NCBI GenBank assembly: GCA_050302175.1
Contig: JBNLAN010000035.1
Location: 21,347 to 85,346 of the forward strand
DNA: 64,000 nt
DNA from: JBNLAN01 sp050302175
Lineage (GTDB): Bacteria; Pseudomonadota; Zetaproteobacteria; Mariprofundales; Mariprofundaceae
Direction of reading: 5' to 3'
Positions within the stretch are counted from its first letter, which is position 1; the number at the start of each line of letters is the position of its first letter. The notes beneath the pieces are model-generated. The model saw only the letters and a list, made by a program, of their open reading frames with translations. It had not been told where the DNA came from and searched no databases. The translations under genes were made by a program, and so were the position numbers. Shown here piece by piece: positions 26,765-34,604 of the stretch.

Positions 26765-27640
26765 CTACAGCAATTTATTTTGTGGATCCCAACAATCGAC
26801 AATATGAAAACCAATTGGATCATCATGAAATTTTCGATGGTCGATTATCGGCTGGACTCGAAACACGATCCCATCATTATCTGCAATTTCATGAATTTTT
26901 GAGCGAATATTCTCACTCCAAGAGACTGGATAAGTGCCATTACCAGTCCTTATTCTTCCTTTTTTGGAAGTGTAATTAACAACATCAAGCTTTCCAGGGA
27001 GTTCGATATAATTTGGCAACTCTTCTCTCTGCGTGCCGAGTAAAGTTTTATCTTTCTTAACAATCTTTGTTGGCTCCTTATTATCTTTATTCCCTACCTG
27101 GATATATTCGACTCGGGTGCCATCAACATTTCTAATAAGTTGATCAACTGGTGCTTTTGTGCCCTCTGCGGCAGTAATGATTATAGGGTTTACGTTAATA
27201 ACACCGCCTTTATTATCTACATTATTAAGCTCTAAGTTGATTTGCGGCTGAGAAGAAAGTGATGGCTGTTGATTCTTTTCTAACAAATCAGCCCACAATC
27301 TGCGCAATTTAACAACACCATCGATCATCATTGACACAGACTTTGCGAGTGCACTGCCACCATCTGCCGATAGAACACCCAAAATTGGCAATTGCTTTGA
27401 TATTAAGTCTGGGTTTTCAAGGATAAAATCAATAAGAATCTCTATTGAGCCTTGTCTAATTTGCATTTCGTAGCGAACGTTGCTCTTCATTTTTTCAGAC
27501 AACGTCTTATGACCGACAGAATATGGGACCGTATGATCCAGAATCCTTCTGTAGCTATTTAGCATTACCTCAACTACACGCAGGTCATATTTTCCATCCT
27601 CGAAGGCTTCACCTTCAGCTTTAAGGAATATTTCCGCCAT
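26765..27640 (-). CDS. AT-rich orphan gene, unknown function
   Basis: 291-residue protein, no signal peptide and no clear membrane helix. The N-terminal part (1-125) looks like a compact mixed fold with motifs FEDGKYDLRVVEVML and RYEMQIRQGSIEILIDFIL; a polar Gln/Asn-rich linker follows (about 128-150), then a beta-rich C-terminal part ending FHIVDCWDPQNK. I do not recognise the family. Base composition is visibly lower in GC than both neighbours and codon use is A/T-ending, as in acquired genes. It has its own promoter candidate and a strong GGGAGGGG site 6 bases before the ATG at 27640. It splits the MFS gene from hflX. Cytosolic accessory or defence-type cargo is possible but unproven. Confidence 0.78.
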   Translation of the reverse strand: MAEIFLKAEGEAFEDGKYDLRVVEVMLNSYRRILDHTVPYSVGHKTLSEKMKSNVRYEMQIRQGSIEILIDFILENPDLISKQLPILGVLSADGGSALAKSVSMMIDGVVKLRRLWADLLEKNQQPSLSSQPQINLELNNVDNKGGVINVNPIIITAAEGTKAPVDQLIRNVDGTRVEYIQVGNKDNKEPTKIVKKDKTLLGTQREELPNYIELPGKLDVVNYTSKKGRIRTGNGTYPVSWSENIRSKIHEIADNDGIVFRVQPIIDHRKFHDDPIGFHIVDCWDPQNKLL

Positions 27641-27673
27641 CGCCAACCCCTCCCATGAATTAACACTTAATGC

Positions 27674-27702
27674 ATTTCATCCACGGAGAGTTATTGAGTC
27701 AA
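27674..27702 (-). promoter_or_regulatory. Candidate promoter of the AT-rich orphan gene
   Basis: Minus-strand TTGACT (5 of 6 to the -35 consensus) and TGAAAT (4 of 6 to the -10) are separated by exactly 17 bases, about 34 bases before the ATG at 27640. It lies in the 102-base gap after hflX and would make the orphan gene independent of the upstream operon. Confidence 0.5.
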
Positions 27703-27742
27703 GTTAATTTCCTATTTCAAACTGGTGTAGACCAACAATGCA

Positions 27743-29068
27743 CTAGCCATTTATTCCACGATGCAACGAAAGCTTTGAGATACCGTTTTCCTCAGTGAAA
27801 GCGGCTCGATCTTTCGGGGATAGACGCACCTTCAGCAGCACATATTCGTCGGTATCCTCACGCGAGAGCACGCGGCCATGGGCATAGCAGTAAGCCAGCG
27901 ATTTGCTGTCGGCGAGATCGAACTTCATCTCGATCTCCGACTTGTTGGCCTCGGCCCAGTCGCGCAGCAGCTCCAAAAGCTCATCCACGCCCTGCCCACT
28001 CAAAGCAGAAAGCGCCACGCGAGTGCCATTCAGCGTTTCGGCCTTGCGGGATTGCACATCGGTGGCCACATCGGTCTTATTCCACACCTCGACAATGGGC
28101 GGGGCGTGATCGCCATCGAGACCTATCTGGGCGAGTGTCTCCATCACCACATCGCCCTGCTCGCGCACACGGGGGTCGGAGGCATCGCGCACATGCAGAA
28201 TCAGGTCGGCTTCCACCACCTCTTCGAGCGTGGCGCGGAAGGCATCCACCAGTTCATGCGGCAAATCCTGCAGGAATCCCACTGTATCGGAGAGCACGAT
28301 GCTGCCTCCGCCCGGCAGCTCCACCGTGCGCAGAGTGGGGTCGAGGGTGGCGAAGAGCTGGTCGGCGGCATAGACGCCAGCGCCGGTCATGCGATTGAAC
28401 AGTGTCGATTTGCCGGCGTTGGTGTAGCCCACCAAAGCCACGGTCAGGATTTCGTTGCGCTGGCGCCCTGCGCGCTGTGTGTGACGCATGCGACGCACCT
28501 TGGCGAGATCGCCCTCGATGGTGCGGATACGATTGCGGATCATGCGGCGGTCGAGCTCGATCTGCCGCTCACCCGGACCACCCATAAAGCCGAAGCCGCC
28601 GCGCTGGCGCTCAAGGTGGGTCCACGAACGCACCAGACGGCTCACCTGATAATTCAGTGAAGCAAGCTCCACCTGCAAACCACCTTCGCGGGTTCTGGCG
28701 CGGGCGGCAAAGATCTCCAGAATCAGGCCTGTGCGATCCACCACCTTGGCGCTCCATGCCTTCTCGAGGTTGCGCTGCTGCACCGGGGTGAGCTGGTGAT
28801 CGACGAAGACCACCGCCGCCTCGCTCGCTTCCACGCTATCTGCCACCTGCTGCACCTGCCCCGCCCCCAGAAGAGTCGCCGGTACAGGCTTGCGCAACGG
28901 AAAGGCCATCGATTCGACAATATCGCAGCCACTGGAGTCAATCAGGCGGTCGAACTCCTCGGCGCGCGCCTGCTTCTCGTACTCACCCAGACGACGCGAA
29001 GCCAGTTGCGGATGCACGCTGACGACGCGATCCGGTGCCTTCTCGGTTGATTCCAGTTGTTTTTTCAA
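27743..29068 (-). CDS. hflX: Ribosome-associated GTPase HflX
   Basis: GTPase that splits stalled ribosomes in other bacteria. It has the N-terminal nucleotide-binding domain (LGAGQVQQVADSV), the linker signature GGFGFMGGPGERQIELDRR, and a GTPase domain with P-loop GYTNAGKST, switch II DTVGF and NKTD. The start is TTG at 29068: it overlaps the miaA stop in a TTGA junction and has GGAG 8 bases ahead, giving 441 residues. In E. coli hfq lies between miaA and hflX; here the two genes overlap and no hfq is present. Confidence 0.95.
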   Translation of the reverse strand: MKKQLESTEKAPDRVVSVHPQLASRRLGEYEKQARAEEFDRLIDSSGCDIVESMAFPLRKPVPATLLGAGQVQQVADSVEASEAAVVFVDHQLTPVQQRNLEKAWSAKVVDRTGLILEIFAARARTREGGLQVELASLNYQVSRLVRSWTHLERQRGGFGFMGGPGERQIELDRRMIRNRIRTIEGDLAKVRRMRHTQRAGRQRNEILTVALVGYTNAGKSTLFNRMTGAGVYAADQLFATLDPTLRTVELPGGGSIVLSDTVGFLQDLPHELVDAFRATLEEVVEADLILHVRDASDPRVREQGDVVMETLAQIGLDGDHAPPIVEVWNKTDVATDVQSRKAETLNGTRVALSALSGQGVDELLELLRDWAEANKSEIEMKFDLADSKSLAYCYAHGRVLSREDTDEYVLLKVRLSPKDRAAFTEENGISKLSLHRGING

Positions 29069-29988
29069 GCCTGTGACTCCAGCCCCTGTGCCAACAATCC
29101 TGCGATGCACGGGCGCAGCATAGCAGCGTCGCCGCGGACTGCATCAGGGGTCTGGTGTGCAAACCAGGTCTGCTGCCGCTTGGCGTATTGCCGGGTGGCG
29201 GTGATACCGTCGCGCACGGCATCAGCCAATGCATAACCCGGGTCCGCGAGATGATTCAGCAACTGCCGGTAGCCGACCGCACGCGTGGCCGGATGCGTAT
29301 CGGGAAGGTTGAAACCGGAGAGCCACTTCACCTCATCCAGCCAGCCAGCCGCCATCATCGCCTCGAAACGGGTTGCCAGCCGCTCGCGCAATTGTTCACG
29401 CGGCACCTCCAGCACGAATACCGGGCAATCTATTTCGGGAACATCCGGACCCTGGGCATGCCACTCGGAGAGGGTTTTGCCAGTGGACTCATATACGGAA
29501 AGCGCACGCACGATGCGCTGGGTGTCGCCCGATTTCAAGCGATTGGCGATTTCCGCATCCACCTCGGCAAGGCGCGCATGCAGCGCCTCGATACCAAAAC
29601 TCTCCGCTTCGGCCAGCAAGCGCTCCTTCACCACCGGGTCATCGGCCGGGATATCGGCAAAGCCTTCGAGCAGTGCCTTCAGATACAGCCCTGTACCACC
29701 GGTGATGAGCGGCCTTCTCCCTGCCTCATTCTCGCGGGCGATGATGCGGGCGGCATCAGCAGCCCAACTGGCGGCCGAACAGATTGCAGGAAGCTCCACG
29801 TTGTCGATCAGATAGTGCGGCACTTGCGCCTGTTCTTCTTTACCGGGCTTGGCCGTGCCGATATCGAGCCCCTTGTACACCTGCATGGAGTCGCAGGAGA
29901 TGATGCCGGTGCCATGCGCATGGGCAAGTTCAAGCGCTGCCGCCGACTTGCCGGTGCCGGTCGCACCCATCAGTGCTACCGCTTTCAA
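29065..29988 (-). CDS. miaA: tRNA dimethylallyltransferase
   Basis: Adds the isopentenyl group to A37 of tRNAs that read UNN codons. P-loop GATGTGKS near residue 8, then CDSMQVYKGLDIGTAKP, TGGTGLYLKALLEG and YAKRQQTWF are the family blocks. The TTG at 29988 follows AAGGAG by 5 bases and lies across the mutL stop region, giving 307 residues. It uses DMAPP, a product of the pathway that includes Dxr. Confidence 0.96.
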   Translation of the reverse strand: MKAVALMGATGTGKSAAALELAHAHGTGIISCDSMQVYKGLDIGTAKPGKEEQAQVPHYLIDNVELPAICSAASWAADAARIIARENEAGRRPLITGGTGLYLKALLEGFADIPADDPVVKERLLAEAESFGIEALHARLAEVDAEIANRLKSGDTQRIVRALSVYESTGKTLSEWHAQGPDVPEIDCPVFVLEVPREQLRERLATRFEAMMAAGWLDEVKWLSGFNLPDTHPATRAVGYRQLLNHLADPGYALADAVRDGITATRQYAKRQQTWFAHQTPDAVRGDAAMLRPCIAGLLAQGLESQA

Positions 29989-29989
29989 A

Positions 29990-31801
29990 TCACTCCTTGC
30001 GGCCAAACAGTCGGTCCAGATCGTTCAGTGAGAGGCGCACGTAGGTGGGTCGGCCGTGGTTGCACTGTGCGATGTTGGGGGTGGACTCCATGGTGCGCAG
30101 CAACGCCTCCTGCTCCTCGTGTTTCAATAAATGTCCTGATTTAATCGAGCCCTTGCAGGCGCGGTTGCCGAGCCAGCGCTCCAGCACCCGGCCCTTGCCT
30201 TCCGCTTCCACGCCGATATTCATACAGGTCTCCACCAGCTCCGCCACCAGTTCGGATGGCGACTCCTCGCGCAGCATGGCGGGTACGGCGCGAATACTGA
30301 ACTGCTCCTCACCTGCCGCATCGAGCTCCACACCAAACGGCCGTAACGCATCGGGATGATCGTGCAGCCAGGCGGCCGACTTCGCACTGACCGTGAGCGA
30401 GGCCGGCACCAGCAACTGCTGCGAGGCGATACTTCCTTTCGCGAGCTGACTTTTCAGCTTTTCGTAGTTGATGCGCTCGTGCGCCGCATGCTGGTCGACA
30501 ATGACAATACCTTCATCGGTCTGTGCCACGATGTAGCAGCGATGCACCTGCGCGATGGCGTGGCCGAGATCGAACTCATCCCCTGCGCCATAGCTGGCTT
30601 CAGATTCATGTGCGCTGGGGGCGGAAAACAGCGAGCGCATCACCGCATCCGAAGGCCTGCCGGAAGAACCCCCATGAGCACGATCTGGAGGCGTATAACC
30701 GCCGGATGAGGCAGGCGGACGATAACCGGGTGCACCACCGAACGAAGGTCGTGGCGAACCCTGCATGGAGGCGATGGCCTGCTGGCCCGGCTGGCTGGAA
30801 ACCGTCTGCCCCATCGATTCGATGGCCTTGCGCACGCAAGCCACCACGGCAGAACGGACAGATTGAGGAGAGCGAAAACGCACCTCGCGCTTGGCCGGGT
30901 GCACATTCACATCCACCTCGGCCGGATCCATCTCGATGAAGACCACCGCCACCGGATAGCGATCGTGGAACATCACGTCGCGGTAGCCGGCATTCAGTGC
31001 TGCGATCAGCTGCTTGTCGCGCACCACGCGGCCGTTGATCATGAACAGCATGCGCCCTGCATCGCGATGGTGGTAGGTGGGCAGGCCGAAGAAACCGGAG
31101 ACCTCTACCCCCTCATGCTCGAGAGCGCATTCGCAGGCATTGGACACGAACTCGTCACCCATAATCTGGCGTATGCGCGTTGCCCTGCCCTGCCCTGCTG
31201 ATAGATCGAGCCGGTTGCGCCCATCGAACTCGAGCGTGAAACCAACAGAAGGATTAGCGAGAGCGAGTGCGCGCATCGACTCGACGATCTGCGCCTCCTC
31301 GGTGCGATCGGTGCGCATGAAACGAAGCCTCGCCGGGGTATTGAGAAAGAGATCGCACACCTCCACGCGGGTGCCGGCGCGTGGTGCCGCAGGCTTGACG
31401 GTAATACGGCCCATGCCATCCACGCTTACTTCGGAACCCTCATTCGAACCGGACTCACAGGTGTGCAGCTTGAAACGGGAGACCGAGGCGACCGAGGGCA
31501 GCGCCTCGCCGCGAAAACCGTGGCTGGCGATATGGTGCAGATCGTCGGCATCGCGGATCTTGCTGGTGGCATGCCTTTTAAGTGCGGCTTCCGCATCCTC
31601 GCGCGACATACCGCAGCCGTCATCGTCCACCTCGATGCGCTGCTTGCCGGCACCGGCAATGCGCACAGTAACCCTTGTGGCGCCTGCATCGATGCTGTTC
31701 TCCACCAGCTCCTTCACCACCGAACTGGGGCGCTCCACCACCTCACCGGCAGCAATCTGGTTGGCCACGTGCGGCGGCAGCTCGAAGATCACCCGCGTCA
31801 T
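29990..31801 (-). CDS. mutL: DNA mismatch repair protein MutL (endonuclease type)
   Basis: 603-residue mismatch repair ATPase. N-terminal GHKL domain: VELVENSIDAGAT-type block (ELVENSIDAGATRV), DDGCGM, ATSKI and GFRGEAL. A Pro/Ser/Gly-rich linker spans about 335-400. The C-terminal domain has DQHAAHERINYE near residues 434-445, which fits the DQHA(X)2E(X)4E metal site of nicking MutL proteins, plus ACKGSIKSGH and QCNHGRPT (usually CPHGRP). This indicates latent endonuclease activity, unlike E. coli MutL. The start overlaps rsmB by 4 bases. Confidence 0.96.
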   Translation of the reverse strand: MTRVIFELPPHVANQIAAGEVVERPSSVVKELVENSIDAGATRVTVRIAGAGKQRIEVDDDGCGMSREDAEAALKRHATSKIRDADDLHHIASHGFRGEALPSVASVSRFKLHTCESGSNEGSEVSVDGMGRITVKPAAPRAGTRVEVCDLFLNTPARLRFMRTDRTEEAQIVESMRALALANPSVGFTLEFDGRNRLDLSAGQGRATRIRQIMGDEFVSNACECALEHEGVEVSGFFGLPTYHHRDAGRMLFMINGRVVRDKQLIAALNAGYRDVMFHDRYPVAVVFIEMDPAEVDVNVHPAKREVRFRSPQSVRSAVVACVRKAIESMGQTVSSQPGQQAIASMQGSPRPSFGGAPGYRPPASSGGYTPPDRAHGGSSGRPSDAVMRSLFSAPSAHESEASYGAGDEFDLGHAIAQVHRCYIVAQTDEGIVIVDQHAAHERINYEKLKSQLAKGSIASQQLLVPASLTVSAKSAAWLHDHPDALRPFGVELDAAGEEQFSIRAVPAMLREESPSELVAELVETCMNIGVEAEGKGRVLERWLGNRACKGSIKSGHLLKHEEQEALLRTMESTPNIAQCNHGRPTYVRLSLNDLDRLFGRKE

Positions 31802-33030
31802 ACCGCCTCCTTCACGAAACTGGCGATAAAGAAGCCATCGTTGGCCTCGCCCGGCAGCAGGTGCTGCATGTTGCGAAGACCTGCAAAACTCTCCACCACC
31901 CGCTCGTTTTCGTCGGGGTGAATGGAGCAGACGGCATAGACCAGCCGGCCGGCAGGTTTCAGCACCCGCAGTGCTTCGGCTACCATTTTTTTCTGCAATT
32001 CGGCATGACGGGCCACGGATTCAGGGCTGTGCAAAAACTTCGCATCGGGAAGCCGCCGGATCACACCCGAGGCGGTGCACGGCGCATCCAGCAAAATGGC
32101 ATCCACCGACGCATCCTCATAGGCAAGTGCGGTAGCATCGCCCTGCACGACCGTGACGTTCCCGGCCTGCACGCGGGCGAGGTTCTCTTTCAAGCGACCG
32201 ATGCGCGCCTCGCTCTGCTCCACCGCGATGATCTCCGACTCCGGGTGACGCCGTGCCAGCAGTGCGGTCTTGCCACCGGGCGCAGCGCAGAGATCGAGCA
32301 CCAGCTCATTAGGACTTGCATCGAGAGACAGTGCCGCCACCTGCGCGGCCTGATCCATGACGATGAACTCACCTTGCGTATAGCCGGGCAACTGGGTGAC
32401 ATCGCTGCCCGACTCCAGAATGACCGCTGCTTCTGCGAGCTCTCCTGCCTGCACCGTGAAGCCCGCATCGGCCGCCCGCTGCATCCAGCCATCGCGATCG
32501 ACAAACACCGCCACACACAGTGACGGTTTCTCCTGCAACAGCGCTGCCATCTCTTGTACCACCTCAGCGCCGAAGGCATCGCGCCAGCTTGCGTACAGCC
32601 AGTTGGGAAGCTCTGCGCGCTGATGCGGTTTAAACTTTGATGGAGGCTCGCTCTCGCCTACTTTGCGTAATACCGCATTCACAAGCCCCGTTGAAGCTGC
32701 ATGCAGCGCCTTCACCGCCCCGACTGTTTCGCCGACCGCCGCATGCACCGGGATGCGCATATAACGAACCTGATAAGTGCCGAGCAGCAGGCCAAGGCGT
32801 GCGGCCTCCTGTGGTTTCTGTTTCAGGAAACGGGAGACATCGGCCTCCAGCGTAAAGTAGCGGCGCAACACGCCGTAGACCAGTTCGTGCAGCAGCGCCT
32901 TATCGCGGACGTCCGCAATAGAGTCCGCCATACGACCCAGCAACTCGTCCGCCTTGGCCCCGTGGTTGAAAATCCGATCCAGTACTTCGATGGCGGTTTG
33001 ACGAATATCCGTTTTTTGCATCACAAGCAT
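31798..33030 (-). CDS. rsmB: 16S rRNA m5C967 methyltransferase
   Basis: NusB-like N-terminal domain (about 1-140) followed by an RNA m5C methyltransferase domain. The SAM site is LVLDLCAAPGGKTALLA; the catalytic cysteines are in LDAPCTASGVIRR and AVCSIHPDENE. 410 residues. The ATG at 33030 shares one base with the fmt stop (TAATG); a second ATG at 33021 is possible. The order def-fmt-rsmB is conserved in proteobacteria. Confidence 0.95.
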   Translation of the reverse strand: MLVMQKTDIRQTAIEVLDRIFNHGAKADELLGRMADSIADVRDKALLHELVYGVLRRYFTLEADVSRFLKQKPQEAARLGLLLGTYQVRYMRIPVHAAVGETVGAVKALHAASTGLVNAVLRKVGESEPPSKFKPHQRAELPNWLYASWRDAFGAEVVQEMAALLQEKPSLCVAVFVDRDGWMQRAADAGFTVQAGELAEAAVILESGSDVTQLPGYTQGEFIVMDQAAQVAALSLDASPNELVLDLCAAPGGKTALLARRHPESEIIAVEQSEARIGRLKENLARVQAGNVTVVQGDATALAYEDASVDAILLDAPCTASGVIRRLPDAKFLHSPESVARHAELQKKMVAEALRVLKPAGRLVYAVCSIHPDENERVVESFAGLRNMQHLLPGEANDGFFIASFVKEAV

Positions 33031-33965
33031 TACCCGAGACGATCGCCCTTGCTGAGCTGTGCACCATTCACAAAGGCATCGGCCGTCATCGCCTGCTTAC
33101 CCTCGGGCTGCAATGCATCGATTTCGTAACAGGAGCCGTCACCACAAGCCACCGTGAACGGTGTCAGCGACATAACTTCACCCGGTGCACCATTTCCATT
33201 CAGGGGTATACCGCTAATAATTTTCAGCCATTTGCCACCTGTTTGCGTGCGTGCCCCCGGCTTCGGCGAGAAGCAGCGCACTGTTCGGTCGATCTGCGTT
33301 GCAGGCTGGCTCCAGTCGATTACACGTTCTTCGTTCGTAAGTTTTTTGGCGTAGGTGACCTGCGACTCATCCTGCGGTGCAGGCGAGATATCCCCCGCCG
33401 CGATCTTCGGCAGGGTTTCGGCCAGCAGTTCCGCACCCATAGCGGAAAGCTTCTCCCATAGCTCGGGGCCGGTGGTCAAATCGGTGATAAGAATGCGCCG
33501 CTCGGCATAGACCCCCCCCGTATCGAGCCCCTCCTCCATCTTCATAATGCCGACACCGGTTTCAGCATCGCCCGCCAGCAGGGCGCGCTCGATGGGGGCG
33601 GCTCCTCTCCATCTCGGCAGCAGTGATGCATGCACGTTGACGGGAGCGAAACGGGCGGCATCGAGCCAGCTCTTGGGAAGGATCATGCCGAAGGCGACCA
33701 CCACCAGAAAATCGGGCGCTTTCGATTCAAGCCAGGCCAGCGCCTCGGGGTTCTCACGTAATTTCTCCGGCGTGATGACATCAATGCCGGCATCCAGTGC
33801 TGCCTGCTTCACGGGGGAGGCGGTGAGCTTCATACCGCGCCCGGCCGGGCGATCGGGCTGCGATACCACACCCACCACTTCGAAATGGTTCGATTCCAGC
33901 ATCGCCTGCAGGCACAGCACCGAGAATGCAGGTGTGCCTGCAAAGACCACCTTCAATGGCTTCAC
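33030..33965 (-). CDS. fmt: Methionyl-tRNA formyltransferase
   Basis: Formylates initiator Met-tRNA. The Rossmann N-terminus KVVFAGTPAFSVLCLQAML, the formyl-folate site NVHASLLPRWRGAAPIERAL and MKMEEGLDTG are clear; a C-terminal tRNA-binding domain follows. 311 residues. It overlaps def by 4 bases, so formylation and deformylation are coupled genetically. Confidence 0.96.
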   Translation of the reverse strand: MKPLKVVFAGTPAFSVLCLQAMLESNHFEVVGVVSQPDRPAGRGMKLTASPVKQAALDAGIDVITPEKLRENPEALAWLESKAPDFLVVVAFGMILPKSWLDAARFAPVNVHASLLPRWRGAAPIERALLAGDAETGVGIMKMEEGLDTGGVYAERRILITDLTTGPELWEKLSAMGAELLAETLPKIAAGDISPAPQDESQVTYAKKLTNEERVIDWSQPATQIDRTVRCFSPKPGARTQTGGKWLKIISGIPLNGNGAPGEVMSLTPFTVACGDGSCYEIDALQPEGKQAMTADAFVNGAQLSKGDRLG

Positions 33966-34483
33966 TTGCCGTCCCGCAGTTTGCGCTTGCGTAGCTTTTT
34001 CTTGATCAGATTGCGTTTAAGTACCGACAGTTTATCGATGAAAAGCTTGCCATCCAGATGATCGAATTCGTGCTGCAGTGCCACAGCCTGAAATCCCTCG
34101 AAATCCTCCTCATGTACCGCCCCGGTTTCATCCTGCCAGCGCAACCGCACCTGTGCTGCGCGGGTGACCTCTTCGAAGATTTCCGGCACAGAGAGGCAGC
34201 CCTCTTCGTAGGTAGCTTCGCCTTCCATCTTTGTGAACTCCGGATTGATCCAGACTTTCAACTCGCGAGCACCCCCCTCCTCACGCCAGCTGGTATCGGT
34301 AACGAAAACGCGAAGGCTTACTCCAACCTGAGTCGCCGCAAGCCCCACGCCGGGCGCATCGTACATGGTATCCGCCATATCCTCGATCAGCTTTTGAACC
34401 TCGGGCGAAGTGGGGTCGGCAATCGGCTTGGCCACTTCGCGCAACCGCTCGTCCGGATAGGTCAGTATTTCTCGTATCGACAT
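33962..34483 (-). CDS. def: Peptide deformylase
   Basis: Metal-dependent removal of the N-formyl group. All three motifs are intact: GVGLAATQ, EGCLSVP and QHEFDHLDG, with the metal ligands Cys and two His. The ATG at 34483 gives the typical MSIREILTYPDERL start and 173 residues. A longer frame goes up to a GTG at 34540; none of the candidate starts has a good Shine-Dalgarno. It leads the def-fmt-rsmB-mutL-miaA-hflX set. Confidence 0.95.
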   Translation of the reverse strand: MSIREILTYPDERLREVAKPIADPTSPEVQKLIEDMADTMYDAPGVGLAATQVGVSLRVFVTDTSWREEGGARELKVWINPEFTKMEGEATYEEGCLSVPEIFEEVTRAAQVRLRWQDETGAVHEEDFEGFQAVALQHEFDHLDGKLFIDKLSVLKRNLIKKKLRKRKLRDGK

Positions 34484-34604
34484 ACCGCGAAGCATAGGGA
34501 TGCGCAGCGCGCCTGTCAGCCGCCCGTCGGCCAGCGCCACCAGGGAGAAAAAATCATTCCTCCCGATACAAATTCAACACATTGCTGACATGCTGCATCA
34601 GCCA

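Noticed and set aside
29155..30144. 329-codon + strand frame opposite miaA/mutL
   Set aside because: Antisense to two certain genes with no start signal.
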